From Fragum whitleyi (taxonomy: Eukaryota; Mollusca; Bivalvia; Cardiida; Cardiidae), in NCBI GenBank assembly GCA_948146395.1, contig OX411551.1, positions 45,046,796 to 45,110,795 on the forward strand: 64,000 nucleotides of DNA, written 5' to 3'. The position numbers and the translations under genes were made by a program. Positions 21,106-33,235 of this stretch are shown here, one piece after another. Each line of letters begins with the position of its first letter. Positions within the stretch are counted from its first letter, which is position 1. The notes beneath the pieces were generated by a model, which did no database searches, was not told the origin of the DNA, and was given only the letters and a program-made list of their open reading frames with translations.

Positions 21106-23904
21106 TTGTCGAATAACAAAAAATATCACCAGAAAATTCTCGGTTGTTTCTAGTAAAAGAATGTTTTAAATGCACCTTTTCTCTAATTTTTGAAGGGAAC
21201 CTCAGAGGCATTTTTATGACAATTGACATAGATAATCAAAACTTTTTTGGGCTGTTTAAGCACCAATACTTTCTCGCTCAAATAGGCAACTATTGAATTT
21301 TGAAAAAAGTCTTTTTGACAAAATAGTCCTAACTAAATAGGTGAGTACCAACACTGCACAAACCATTTAAACAACCAAGGAAAAGAACCGCTTTCTTGTC
21401 TTTGACTTGGAGCCTAGTTGAATTTATTTCACCAAGGAACATCAAATGTATATTAATTTTGACTATTTTCTGCCAATCTAAATACTGTGACGTTTCTTTT
21501 GTGGTTCAGTAAACATATGTTGTTTTTTAGAATAAGAATGAAATTCTCAGAGTTTATTTTCCAGGTAAACAATAAACAAATGTTAATGTAGCAATGGACA
21601 CATGGAGTCATTTTTACCTCCAAATGAATTTTCTCCTTGTTCACTTATGTTGTAAATTATCATTTTGTAGATATTATCTCAAAATTTGAAGGCACCTTTC
21701 CGCGCTCGTTTTCATGCTAGAGTTATCTGCCCTTGAATAAAAATGACCATTTTCCAGTAAAATGTCTTTGTTCGGATTTGGTCTAGAATAAGCTCAGTAC
21801 CAGCTGATAGCTATAAAACACATACATGTTGAGAGACCTTATAAATGTACACAATGACTGCTGCAAAAGAAATTTCTCTTTTGATCAATAACGTTTGAAT
21901 AATGTTCCTTCAAAAGTTGAAAAAGCTCTAATTTTCGTTAGAAAAAATGCCACATAAACCTTTTTTTTTGAAAAACTTACCCGATACATTTTTCTTATTT
22001 TCCAACATGTAAACTAACCATATTTTTCTTTGAATAGTAAAAAATAAAAATACATGTATCTCACCAGGCAAATTAGAAGGTTTTTTGGTAATTTTATAAT
22101 GACCCTTCAAAATTGAATAGGATTTTAAGCGAAAATATGTTGTAAATGATATGCAATATTGTAAGGTAACCAGGTGTTGAAATGAAGTATCATGATTCGA
22201 CTTATACCTCAGCAAAATCCTAAAAAAATCCGGTCTACTTAAATAACGCGAAAAAAATCCATGGGGGAAAAAAAAAAAAAAAAAACGGCTTCCGGTTGAT
22301 TGAATCCGGAAACCTAAGTCCATTGTTACCTTAAATGTGGTCCTTATCAGATTTTGATATGTATACATATTTAAAATTAATAATTGGTCCCAAATTGATC
22401 TGTTTTTCGATGGCCCGGAACTATCGATATTTATGAAACATTTTATATTCCGAAACCGATTTTATTATCGTTTATATCTATTTGTTCGGGATGTTTAAAC
22501 GCTTGCGAACGTTTTTTGAAAGGATCCCACACTTTGCAAGTATACAGGCGTGCCGAATGGCGCGTCTTTTTTCTCCTTCTACACAAATTTCGCGACAGTC
22601 GTTCAGGATGAAAATGTTCACGCTCTCTCACTCTTACGTTATTCAGAACACTTATATTGCAAATAAGAAAAAATCTAGATAGCACAAACAATGAGATTAA
22701 ATACATAGTTGGTATTCCATTACACTGCTTTATAGCTGTTTATTTCTAGACGAAATTTCGATCAGCTTGTCTAAAGCAAAATCGGATAGCATATTCTTTT
22801 TCTCACATTTCACCAGTTTCGTAAGTTAAAAAAATTTTCTAGAACACCAAAGTGATATCTGCCCCGAGGGATTTAGTCCAAGGTTTGATTTCAATGTTAG
22901 AGCCGAAATCACTATTCAGTCCTTATTAGTGGTGTAAAAACGTGCTTTAAGCAAACTTAAATAAAATGCGATCCTGACAGGTTATCAAAGGATTGACAAA
23001 GATAAAAGTTCTGCAAGACAAAGAACTGTCATCAGAAAATTAAGGACTTAGGACTGTTACACTTAGTATGGCATTCTTGTGAATTTTATTTTCTAGTTAT
23101 GTATTTCACTCAGCTCTCAAATTCACTCGGTCGAACATTCGCTCGATGATGACGTAAGTCATGAGGAATCCATAAATTGTTGTGCGATAGGGGAAACCAA
23201 AATTTAAATTGTAGCCCCTGAAGAAATCAAAGTACTGAAAGTATTGATGATGAACGTTTCTCATGGCACTCTAGAGTGATATATTGAAATTGTTGAAAAT
23301 AAAGAAATTATATATGTAAAAAAATAATTCAGGGAAAGTATCTCGACAAAATTTCGGCAATTCTCACCGTAAATTCAAATTTATTTTGCATGTCGATTTT
23401 GTTCTCAAATATACTTAGCAAAAAAAGAAACTTTACATGACTTACTGAGGGCTGTAGTATCGCTATGAAACCATAAAGAATGCAGATGTTACTATTACAT
23501 GAAACTTGAAGGCAATATCCGTCGGTTTATGGAAGGGTCAGTACCAGGTGTTTGTAAAATGAGGTTTTTATTGATGGTCAAAGGACAAAGGGGTCGATTT
23601 TAAAAATCACAGAAATGAAATCAAGATTGTCGATGATGTTTTGAGTATAGATCCTTGACGTTTTCGTGATTAGAGTCGTTCCAATATCATGATAGACCAA
23701 CGTCTGAGCTAAATACGCTTACTTGTCTTGCAGCTATCCCTCCTTTGATGAAATAAATTGAAAAATATGCAATGGTAACAGGGTCTCTACATGACGTCAA
23801 AAGTGGCCTTTCTCATCTCGGCCGACACTTCATGTTGTTGTAACTGATTTTTTTTGTTGATTAAAATGGGTTCAAAGGTCACTTTCGATACTTTAACATT
23901 TAAA
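21106..23904. other. No gene recognised
   Basis: About 2.8 kb, mostly without structure. A pure A-run lies at 22268-22284. At 22482-22615 there are GTTCGGGATG and GTTCAGGATG boxes like the ends of the CTTTGCACGTGCA hairpins, but the centre does not fold. At 23222-23250 a CTGAAGAAATCAAAGTACTG stretch resembles the repeats at 58.3-59.1 kb. Confidence 0.4.
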
Positions 23905-24153
23905 ATTCGACCGCAGGTGCACCTATCCACAGTTTCTCGTCGTTTCTCACAGTACAGCTAGAGCTTTCATCTGAGGCACCAGTCGCCATTCTCTCCTAGG
24001 CGTATCACTTGCCAATTGTGTGGGAGAGGAAAGACACTTATCACAATGCTTTTTGTCAAATACGGGGTGAAAGACGGCCGAGCCAGAGGTCGAACCCACG
24101 GCCCGATGAATGAAAACCAGACGCGTAACCGATTGTCCTAACCGGGCGCGGCA
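23905..24153 (-). mobile_element. tRNA-derived SINE
   Basis: On the minus strand the 5' end reads like a tRNA gene: GCCGCGCCCGGTTAGGACAA with an A-box-like stretch, then B-box GTGGGTTCGACCTC about 35 nt on, followed by a non-tRNA body. The acceptor arms do not pair, so it is not a tRNA gene. Confidence 0.65.
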
Positions 24154-24817
24154 GTTCTAAACCGAGATGTTAAAATGTGAATTGCCAGTCCCGAGTAGCC
24201 AAACTTAAGAGTGGCGTTATAAACAGACATTCAAGCTCTATGTCTACCTGTAGTCTGATTCCTGCCTTTATTCGATTGTTGTTACATACCCGTTTCAATA
24301 AAAATGTACAAACAATTTTTTTTTCGTGCAGATGCTAAGGAATGAGTGTGACCCCCCGGTCTCACAGACCCCGATTTAATCCCGATTTCGAAAATTTCAA
24401 AATCGGCGCGAAATCGGCTAGCTTCGGGAGAGTCGTAGTGCCTCCTGACTCAAATCGGCATCAATTCGGGATCGAAAATGAATCGGGACAAAAATTTCAA
24501 CATGCGCAAATTTTTCTCCCGATTTCGAAAATCGTGCATAAATCGGCGCACCTCGGTGTACCTCGTTCTAAGTCGTCGTTGATCGTAGTAAGCAAATCGG
24601 CGTTATTCGGCGACAGAATCGGTCCTAATTCGGCGAACCTACCTCGGCGATGAACCCCGAATAACGCCGATGCACTACGAGTAACTCCCGATTCTCGCCG
24701 ATGAAGTACGACGAGATACGCGACTAGCAACCCGAGCTACACCGACCTACACCGAATAACTACGATCTTCTGAGATATCATCCCGTAGTACTACGAAGTA
24801 CCCCGACTTTCGAGGAG

Positions 24818-24852
24818 TATAAAAAGGCGAATCACTTTTGAAAACAATTCAT
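24818..24852 (+). promoter_or_regulatory. TATA box and initiator inside the motif-rich element
   Basis: TATAAAAA at 24818-24825 is followed 30 nt later by TCATTCAGT, a good initiator match and spacing. The first downstream ATG is at 24930. Confidence 0.5.
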
Positions 24853-24929
24853 TCAGTTCAAAACCTTTGAACGAGACGCTTCCCTATACTTCGATACAAG
24901 GGACCTAAAAACAGGCAGCTACAACAGAT

Positions 24930-25159
24930 ATGCCTCATCCATCGAACGACCGAGCTCCAACATTAAGCACAGAGAACCAACCTGACCCTATTGTTATGCC
25001 GGATCAGCCAGTTGTCCTGCAAAAATGAGTTTGAGGCTGACGTCGACACACATCCCCCTGTCATAAAGAAAAAGAAGCCGTTCAAACACGGCGTCCTGAC
25101 AGAGTATGAAAAGGACACGATCCTCCTCGATTTTCTCAATGTCACTCTAATATCCATAT
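24930..25159 (+). pseudogene. Relic of a transposon-encoded protein N-terminus
   Basis: The ATG at 24930 opens a 32-codon frame rich in Pro, Asp and Gln that stops at 25026-25028. An overlapping second frame continues with a basic cluster (VIKKKKPFKHG) and LTEYEKDTILLDFLN to a stop near 25159. The two frames look like one N-terminus split by a frameshift, with the rest of the protein deleted. No family recognised. Confidence 0.4.
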
Positions 25160-25597
25160 GATAACCGATTTTGTTGCTGTTAAATCACGGACTTTATATA
25201 CCCAGTGTACGAAATCGGGGCATAATCCTGAAAAAGATTTGGAACTCGTAGTCGATTCGGATCTGTCGGCGTATGTCGCATTTAATCTTTGTGCATCGAA
25301 GTCCATCGTAGTAAGAAATCGGGACAGTCGGTCTAGATCGTACTGTTTCGTAGTAACTCGGCTCCTTAACTCGGGGTACTTCGGAACAAAATCGGGGCAA
25401 AAGCGTAGTAAATCGTATCGCATCGTAGTTTTTCGCAACCCATCGGGAACACACCGCGTGTATATCTAAAACTACGCCCCGTCCAAGGATGATCGGAGAA
25501 AAACGGCCCGAATTCCTGGTAAATCGGAGAAAATGCGTTCTCCCGAAGCACTACGATTATTTTGGAAATCGGGGTCTGTGAGACCGGGGCGTGACTG

Positions 25598-27181
25598 TGT
25601 AACAAAAATCACTCAAAATGAACTTTGGGTAGCTCAACACGAGTATGTGACCAAAACCGGAAGTTACAGACGCATTAGCTCGGACTCGCTTCAATCGCAC
25701 AAAATCCTGCGTCTGTGTAGTCTCTGTAGCTAGTCCAACTAACACATGTAAATAAAGTTGGCCTATAGCCACTGTAAGTCATTCAAAACAGACCAACAAG
25801 TATGTAAAGTTTCTTTTTTTGCTAAGTATATTACAATGAAAAGGAAGAAGAAAAATTGGAAGACCACTTAACGGGAAACATAGCGTGATTTTGTTTGGGT
25901 TTTGTTGTTGTTGTTTTAGTCTACATTTCGGTTCATAATACAAACCGAATTTGATATTTCTTGCAGAATATTTTAGGATTATTTTTTTCTTCAATTATTA
26001 TATGCTCCGAGTGGCAGCGTTGTGCTTCTTTAATATCGTAACATCATTTCTTTCTTAACTCGAAAATAACAGCCAGAAAGGTAATTCAATTTCAACATGC
26101 GGAACCCATATCTTACCAGAACTAACAGTAGCTTCTCTGAATTTCGACTATGAAACGTAATCCTTAAATGACATAAATGGGGTCCACCATACCCCTAATT
26201 CAAACACCGTTGTTTCGTCTTCAACCAAAACGATGTAATTACAATGTTTTGGTCTCTTTCGGTAATATAAAGAGTGTTTCAATAGAATGAATCCCAGATG
26301 CCATTGTATAAAAGAAAGAAAAAAGAAAACAATAAGATTTATGTAGGTAGGTATTTTGTACAGCTAACGGATTGTCCAAATAAAGTCGTAGTTTAAATTC
26401 TGTTGCTCTTACCAATTAGTGGATAATCGTAAACTAATAAGGGAGAAGGCGAAGGCTAGGTAAGGATTTAGGCTAAAAATAGATCTGAAGCAAGAAATAC
26501 AAGCAATTCATGTTGAGGTGCTCCAGTCCACAGGCGATTTGTTCATAATCCAAATTTCGTCTTTTAGGTTAAAATATATTAACATCTATGGCAAAACTCG
26601 GATAATGAAAAATCGCATGTGCTTCAGCCACCGCGATTTTACAGAAAAAAATTAAAAAGCGGCGTTCATCCCTATTCAAATAATTTGCACTAGAAAGGTT
26701 GTACATTTGAAACACGTGTCGAATAATTCTTGAAACCCGTCTCGAGACTGACGCGAGTCGAAAAGTTATGTAAAACCCAATTGCATAAACCACAGATGTC
26801 ACTAGACTGGTTACCGTTTCTAATGCTAAATTCGTGTATAGACTTGTACGGTATAAATAAGTTCAGGTGGTCACGACCAAGAAACACATATTTCCGGCAA
26901 ATTACTACAAGTTGCAAAAGTGAGAGTTTAGATCGAAAACATAGTATGTGTCTATGCAGTGTATAGACACAAACTTTGTTTTTCCTCTAATTTCTCGATA
27001 AGTTTACGCGGATCATCCATACGCCCGATTAAAAATTCAAGCTTCATTTTATATTTTAAAAGGGAAGTTTGTATTATCTTCACATGTTAAAGAGTTCTAG
27101 TATCACGCCATACGCGAAATAAACAGTGATTTTGAAAAAACAAGTCTTGAGAAATAACAAACTGAATATAAAAGGGCACTA
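25598..27181. other. No gene recognised
   Basis: AT-rich. A small hairpin TGTGTCTATGCAGTGTATAGACACA lies near 26946. No coding or repeat family was identified. Confidence 0.4.
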
Positions 27182-27320
27182 CGATCAGAAGCCAGTAAGT
27201 GAAAAATACATCGCCCAGAAGCCAATCCATCGCATAGGATAACGATGCGCTAGCAGGTGCAATAAGGAATCGTATCTAATACGCGAATTGACACAGTCGT
27301 ATACCTAGTACAGTGTAGCT
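27182..27320. repeat. GATCAGAAGCCA / CAGTGTA repeat, copy 1
   Basis: ACGATCAGAAGCCAGTAAGTG, AATCGTATCTAATACGC, AATTGACACAGTCGTATACC and TAGTACAGTGTA occur in this order and recur twice at 29129-29390. Confidence 0.6.
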
Positions 27321-27460
27321 ATAGTTAAGAACCTGCAGGGTGTTCCTTACGTAGTAACACTTGTGAACGAAACGACCGTTCTCCTAAAATGGAGTCGGAC
27401 CACTTAAGAAACCCGTAAAATTTGACTATTTGTAAACAGATTTGGTCTAACAGATGATAA

Positions 27461-27945
27461 GGTACATTTAACAACATCGTGAAATTCACAAAGTGAATGA
27501 TTTTGGAATGATTTTTAAACAAAATTGAATGAGTGCGATGAGTGACTTTTGACCGAAATTAATGCGGAGTAATTCAATTTCGCAAATTTCGTTAATCATT
27601 TTGTTAATTTTGTTAATCAGGATGATCATAATTAGCGATATTATTACCTCCCATTAATAAGATATGCATGCAAGTACTATTTATAGCTTCATATTTTCTT
27701 CAAGAACCAATCAAACGCTTACAATTTCATTTTTGTCTGTGAAATCAAGTTGTTTTTTTTTTTTAATATATACACAATGTACATTTATTTTGAATGTAGC
27801 TCTTAATTTGATCTTTTTTGGCCTTTTAAGGCGTTTTTGAGTGGTTTGAGTAAGTGTTTGGAATGAATGAATGGAGCGCTGAGTGAGCGATTTAGAATGG
27901 TTTTGATTGAGATGAATGGCAATTTCACGATGTTGCTAATCGTAT
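27461..27945. mobile_element. MITE, CATCGTGAAATTGAC family, copy 4
   Basis: Ends AACAACATCGTGAAATTCAC and ATTTCACGATGTTGCTAATC. The centre has the GATGATCATAATTAGCGATA...ATTACCTCCC foldback and a TTGTTAATTTTG tandem. Confidence 0.7.
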
Positions 27946-28035
27946 ACTGGTCGTTTCTAGATTATCAAATTTGGTCAAAAACGAAAAGGTTCGACCCTAT
28001 ACAAACTGTGCAACCCTCACCGTCAGACTAGAGCT

Positions 28036-28157
28036 GCGTTCAGGATGATAAAACTGTGCAAATTGTTTGCCAAATATAGTCCGCTTTGCACGTGCACTTG
28101 CATGCAAAGCGGGATAGAATCGACAAACAGTTTGCACCGTTTTATTATCCTGAACGC
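28036..28157. mobile_element. Hairpin MITE, CTTTGCACGTGCA family, copy 3
   Basis: Ends GCGTTCAGGATGATAAAACT and its complement. The full length folds, with CCGCTTTGCACGTGCACTTG at the tip. Confidence 0.8.
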
Positions 28158-28190
28158 ATGGTAGATTATATGCTTTAGGCTCTACCCAAT

Positions 28191-28577
28191 GTATTATCCA
28201 TGATTAATGTCCTGGCAGGGCGGAGCCTAAGTAACGGGTCGTTGCACTTAAGGTTAAGGGAAATTTTATTTAAAATACCCACTTCTACGAAGAGTCGACA
28301 TGAATACCTCGAGCCCTTAAATCGTAGATTTGTAACCAAATCCTCGTAACTTCAGCTTAATCAAGCTGAAGTTACGAGGCCTTGGTAACCAATCGATGAA
28401 ATGTGTTCACTCTCTCAAAGCACGTGAATCCTTGAGGTTTTAGGATACACTTATTTGCACGCGTTAACGATGATAACCGACTAAAATTTGAAAGAACCCA
28501 AAATATTGAAAAGTAAACTCGCCAAATTACGTCACTGTTAAGCCCCGCCCTGCCAGTTTATTAATTTCGCAGAATAC
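28191..28577. mobile_element. TIR element, CTGGCAGGGCGG family, copy 3
   Basis: GTATTATCCATGATTAATGT at the left edge, then CTGGCAGGGCGGAGCC; right edge CCCCGCCCTGCCAG...GCAGAATAC. Internal hairpin CTCGTAACTTCAGCTTAATC pairs with the following 18 nt. The intact reference copy for this family. Confidence 0.8.
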
Positions 28578-29128
28578 CCGAATGGTCCAATTTGCCGGAC
28601 GGATCTTTGTTGTTGCTGTTGTTGTTCTTCTTAATGTTGTATACCATTTATATCGATTTCTAATAAGTGGGACGAGAATCTAACGGTGATTTCACGGCTC
28701 ACCGCGCAAAATCTACATATACATTAAGAAATAGTATAATAATGTATACTTAATAGAAAATTGGGACAAGCAGATCTTCTTTCGCAGTATTCATTCTAAA
28801 TTCGAACCAGATTTCACATTAAATCCTAATGTCTCTAATCAAAATTAACGAAACATAGTAATTTGATTAAAATAAATCACCACAAATATTATTTCTATAA
28901 TTTATCTATTTGTATACCGCTGAAATACGGGAAAAGATATTAAGTCCAAAATAACAGGAAAATCAACTCACCTTAGTTTTAAGTTGAAAATATTTACCTG
29001 CTGACCGAAACGGCTCAAATGTTTTTGTCTATCTTTATTCACGGTTCAAGTATTTTCGATTCTTTACATAAATCAAACATGAACGGGACATATTTGATGC
29101 ACCAATGAGACCGACAGTGAAAAGTACA
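28578..29128. other. No gene recognised
   Basis: AT-rich, with a short (TTG)n run at 28610-28630. Nothing else was recognised. Confidence 0.4.
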
Positions 29129-29390
29129 ACGATCAGAAGCCATTAAGTGAAAAATACATCGATCAGAAGCCAATCAATCGTATAGGATACGCATTGGATA
29201 GCGCAACAGTGAATCGTATACAAAACGCAAATTGACACAGTCAAATATCTAGTACAGTGTAAAAAAGTGTCGCGTGTAGGATAGGATAACGATGCTCTAG
29301 CAGGCGCAACAGTGAATCGTATCCAATATGCCAATTGACACAGTCATATACCTGGTACAGTGTAAAAATGTGTCTCGTGTAGAAGCAACT
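29129..29390. repeat. GATCAGAAGCCA / CAGTGTA repeat, two tandem units
   Basis: Two units of about 125 bp with GATCAGAAGCCA, GCAACAGTGAATCGTATAC, AATTGACACAGTC and TAGTACAGTGTAAAAA. Related to 27182-27320. Confidence 0.6.
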
Positions 29391-30182
29391 TGGATTCAAT
29401 CGATAAAGTTGGGTTCTGACCAAAGACCAAAATTGAAGCGATGATCGCAAGATTTATTCCAGAATATGGATTCATTACAAATAAAATCACCAATGTCCAA
29501 CGACCTATTGTACAACGGTCCAGTGTAGCAACAGGCAGTTTTTGTCATTGGTACAGTGGAGATACCAAGATTTTGAGGAGATTTTGAATTTAGAACTATT
29601 TAATATTGCTTATAACCTTCTGGAAGTTGGTCGTATTTGATTCTGGCATTACGTGGCTTCTGGCTCTGATAATATTTATTGAAAACTTACGTTTGGTGAA
29701 AGATCATCTTTGAATCTTGCATCATATTTGAACATTGACACTGACTATGACCTATTTCCTCAAAATTTGAGAAATAAAAAAGAAATTTATCACTAAATAT
29801 GGTCTTTGGCCTGATAACTCATAATTTGAGGAAATAGTAAAAATCTCAAGTTTTGATCGGATTTTATAAAGATCGCTACACCTTTCGATAAAGGTTTGAC
29901 AGTTTCACCGAAATATTTAAGTAATAGAAAAACATCATTACTGTTTATCGTCATTTTTTTCAAAAAAAAGGTTGATTGGATTCTCCCCTCAAAGTTTCCG
30001 AAAGATATATCTTTCCTTAAAGAAGTTTTTTTCGTCGGGACAATCAACATTTGCCGGAAAGTGATGTACAGTGTTTTTTTTGTTGTTGTTGTTGTTTTGG
30101 GGGGGGGGGGTGAGTGTTAATGTGTGATTGGGGGGGGGGGGGAGTGCGTGTGTGTGGTGTTGTTTGTTTTGTTTGAAAGTTA
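29391..30182. other. No gene recognised; G-runs
   Basis: Contains two long G-runs (30099-30110 and 30131-30142) beside GT-rich sequence. Confidence 0.4.
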
Positions 30183-30490
30183 GACTGGCTGAAGACCAGC
30201 AAGCTTTTCATATGGCGGTGTGTCCGTCGTGGGTCCGATCGTGTTCAAGAAATTCTGATTGACCCCCAAATATGGGCGTACAAGGGCTGGGCTTATTTTC
30301 ACTATACAATCTTTAAAAATATTCTCATCTCAAACCATTGGATATCAATGAAACTTGGCATGAGAGTTTCTTGGTGACTTTCTTTTCAAGTTGGTTAGGA
30401 AGTTTTGATTGTCCCGCAAGTAAGGGCGTGGCATGGCGGGGCTTACTTTCACTTTAAAAATGTTCTCCTTCCAAACCATTGCTCATGTGG
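30183..30490. repeat. Two tandem units of a TTTTGATTG...GGGCGTG repeat
   Basis: Units share AAGTTTTGATTG, CCC.AA.TA.GGGCGT, GGGGCTTA.TTTCACT and TCAAACCATTG, about 165 bp apart. A third fragment is at 32060-32120. Confidence 0.55.
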
Positions 30491-31088
30491 TCCCGCATTG
30501 TCGTCCATTAAAATAAACTCATCCCGACTAGCACCAGCAAAAATTTCTTACATTGGTACATTAAGGCACCCCTATCTAAGATAATAAGCTCTGTCCGTCC
30601 ATCTCAGTTGTTGTTACCCTACACCATGAATGAACTATCACCATATCACTCCTGGCTGAACCTATGCCCTGTCTTCCCCTACACTTACCTGTCTGTGTAA
30701 TCCGGGAAATACATGGGAACAGAACAGGGCGCTATCGCCTTATGCGCAAACCAACGTAGTCCAAGGCGCGGGCTTGACGACGGCGACAACGACGACGACA
30801 GTGTTTCCGGTACAAGGGATATGAATGCATAGTCTTCTTCACAAGAGATTACTCTCGTACAGTCGAGTTCAAAAGGTGCGTGTCCTGAAGTATTCTGAAT
30901 TTAAAATGGGGTTTTATGCCGCTTACAATCATGTTTCAGTTATACCGTGGCGGCACCTTACAATGGATTCCTGGTATTTCTCTCACCAGTACTACCACCA
31001 CATCCGTTCCTAGCCTCCAGCTGCTATCTCAAATAGGTCTTCAGTTATCAATCCATTGGTAAGAAACAAATAGTCGGAAATAAACCAT
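30491..31088. other. No gene recognised
   Basis: Less AT-rich than its surroundings, with a CGACGACGG-type trinucleotide patch at 30775-30802. The short ORF at 30825 shows no family features. Confidence 0.4.
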
Positions 31089-31142
31089 AATTACGTCACG
31101 GCTAAGCCACGCCCTGTCAGTTGATTAATAATGCAGAATATC
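31089..31142. mobile_element. TIR element, CTGGCAGGGCGG family, right end only
   Basis: ATTACGTCACGGCTAAGCCA...GCAGAATATC matches the right ends of the copies at 11412, 17047 and 28191. The rest is missing. Confidence 0.6.
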
Positions 31143-31373
31143 CTTCTTCTAAAAACCAAAAGATAAAAAAGAAGGCGTATAGCATCTGTATCAATATCTT
31201 CGCTGTTTTCTTCGCATTTATATGATCAACCGTAATTGTGAAGGGTACGAAAACTTCGTGACATAAATGGCATAAAACTACAAAAATAATGAAAGCATAA
31301 AACTATCGTAAAAATAGGATGAAACATGGTTTTGATTATAAGACAACTAAATCAAAACAAGTGAACCTACCTT

Positions 31374-31482
31374 GCGTTCGGGATGACTAAACAGTGCAGA
31401 CTGTTAGCAATTTATACCCCGCTTTGCACTACACTTTGGTATAATTTGCAAATAGTTTGCACCGTTTTATAATCCTGGGTGC
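31374..31482. mobile_element. Hairpin MITE, CTTTGCACGTGCA family, copy 4
   Basis: GCGTTCGGGATGACTAAACA at the left and a decayed complement at the right. Part of the centre is lost, so the tip pairs less well. Confidence 0.65.
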
Positions 31483-31524
31483 AGGGAGAGTCTTTTATCC
31501 TAATGATCCTATAAATATATAAGT

Positions 31525-32065
31525 CGACAGGGTGAATGAATTTGAGAAGAAAACGAACGAGTGGGATGAGTGAGTTTTTAATGAAAAATAAGGGAAGGGG
31601 GGGAAATAATACAATATCGCTAAATTCGTTCAAGATGAACGAAATCAGCCAAATTCATTGCCTTCATTTAAGGGAGTGGAACCGTAATAGTTCCGCAATA
31701 TTTTGGACCATATAATCTTTCACAATGTTAACCAAGGTTTCCTAATGAAAAGCATTAGGAAACCTCGGATAATATTGTTAAGTTTATTACTGCCGAAACC
31801 TGCGGATCTATTACGGGTCCACTACCTTAAGAAATGTACGTACAAAATTCCATAAATAGATTTCCATATCTGTACGAATCAATCAGACGTTTCCAAATTC
31901 AAGCTAGTCAGAGAAATTTCGGATTTTTTGGAGCGTTTTGATTGCAACTTTAAATCATAGTTGGTATTTTTGAGGGGTTTTATATGGGTTGAGGGAGTGA
32001 TTAGAGTGAATGAGTGGAGCGCTGAGTAAATGATAAAGAATGGTTTTAATCGAGGCGAGTGCCGC
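31525..32065. mobile_element. MITE, CATCGTGAAATTGAC family, copy 5, interrupted
   Basis: Body sequences (GGGTGAATGAATTTGAG, TCGTTCAAGATGAACGAAAT, GAGTGGAGCGCTGAGTAAAT) match the family. Both terminal repeats have decayed. A TTAA-type MITE sits in the middle at 31668-31830. Confidence 0.6.
31668..31830. mobile_element. TTAA-type MITE, copy 3, nested
   Basis: TTAA on both sides of GGGAGTGGAACCGTAATAGT...ATTACGGGTCCACTACC, folding about AATGAAAAGCATT. Inserted in the CATCGTGAAATTGAC-family copy, so it is younger than that copy. Confidence 0.8.
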
Positions 32066-32215
32066 AAAATTTTGATTGGCCCAGAAATATGGGCATGGCA
32101 AGTTGGGGCTTATTTTGATTCTCCTCAGTAAACAATGGGTTGGCAGGGTCTTTTTTTAAGTAAGTAAGTAAATTTTATTATTATAGTGACATGTGTTATG
32201 ACAATATATAGAGGA

Positions 32216-32640
32216 TAATCGTTTGTTTAAGTGTAAGATCGATTTATATTTCATTGAGTGAACAACAAAAGCTATATTTTCACGAGTGGTAGAGCCACGA
32301 GTGGAAATATATCTTTTGTTACTCACGAAATGAAATATTAATCGACCTTACTCGAAAAACAAACGATTATTCTATTTCTTTAATGCAAAAATGATACAAA
32401 ATGTGATATTTCTAGGACATATTTTTGTAGAGCGCGTCATTTTGCACGTGATTGCTATGCAACGTTCATTGTGACGTCACTTATTTCGCCCCGCATAGAT
32501 GACGTCAGATAGGGTGAAATGCATAAAAGCAGGGTATAAAATTTTGATAATTTCACTGCTTTTGCCCTGAGATTATCAAGTGATGATCTACCGTTATTCC
32601 TCGATAAACCACCGAAAAGCATTAAAGAAAATGTTATAAT
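32216..32640. mobile_element. Foldback element, AATCGTTTGTTT family
   Basis: Arms AATCGTTTGTTT...GTTGTTCACT and complement fold around CACGAGTGGTAGAGCCACGAGTG (32216-32368). The flank (GTAGAGCGCGTCATTTTGCA, TGCTATGCAAC) recurs at 54182-55260. Confidence 0.65.
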
Positions 32641-33136
32641 AAATAGATACATAATTTTAATTATAAACTAATTATAAGAAACACCCGGTCCCATGGACCT
32701 ATATGTCACATTGATCTTTCTTTGTTGGTACTGCGTGAGTGAAGCTATCTAAAATTATTATCATTGACGAAGACTGATTTATGCCTACGAGTCCGGTGGC
32801 CATGATTCGCTCTTTCTTTTTGGAAAGGACGAACTGGGCCACCTGGCTCGCAGACTCGCAACAAATTGTTCAATAAAGTGCAGCTATCCTTTACCCGAAA
32901 CGAAACAGAAAGGGGTAAACTGTCCTTCTTGAACCATGAATGATTCAAATGTATTTTGCGGATTAATGAGCTCTGTCTTGAAATATTCAGCTTATATATA
33001 TATATATATGTATATATTTGGTCATTTTAAACATATATATTTTTTAAATGAAGGTTAATAAATGAAAAATTCATGTTGTATGATAAAAGAATAAGAACTT
33101 AATATTGATGAAATGTGGGTAAGTGAAAGATTTATT
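32641..33136. other. No gene recognised; TA microsatellite
   Basis: Includes (TA)n at 32994-33015. This is the left flank of the Polinton. Confidence 0.4.
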
Positions 33137-33229
33137 GAATGGATGGATGGATGGATGGATGGATGGATGGATGGATGGATGGATGGATTGGTGGGTGGGT
33201 GGGTTGTTGGGTGGAAGGATGGATGGATC
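33137..33229. repeat. GGAT microsatellite, left flank of the Polinton
   Basis: ATGGATGG array, continued beyond the element at 46722-46760 as GGATGGATG. The Polinton interrupts this array. Confidence 0.9.
33224..33229. repeat. Target-site duplication of the Polinton, left (TGGATC)
   Basis: TGGATC immediately before the left AGTAGGTAA terminus is repeated exactly at 46716-46721. Six-base duplications are the rule for Polintons. Confidence 0.95.
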
Positions 33230-33235
33230 AGTAGG

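Larger units (their letters stand above)
24340..25597. mobile_element. Unclassified TIR transposon, 1.25 kb, motif-rich
   Basis: Ends are inverted repeats of about 30 bp: CCCCGGTCTCACAGACCCCG at the left and its complement at the right. Both halves are crowded with short motifs (AATCGG, CCCGATT, CGTAGTA, TTCGGCG) in opposite dominant orientation. In the middle there is a promoter-like TATA box and a broken N-terminal coding relic. This fits an internally deleted copy of a larger DNA transposon whose transposase binds the subterminal motifs. The superfamily was not identified. Confidence 0.7.

Noticed and set aside
24080..24153. tRNA gene
   Set aside because: Same reasoning: tRNA-like promoter boxes, no acceptor stem, long non-tRNA tail.
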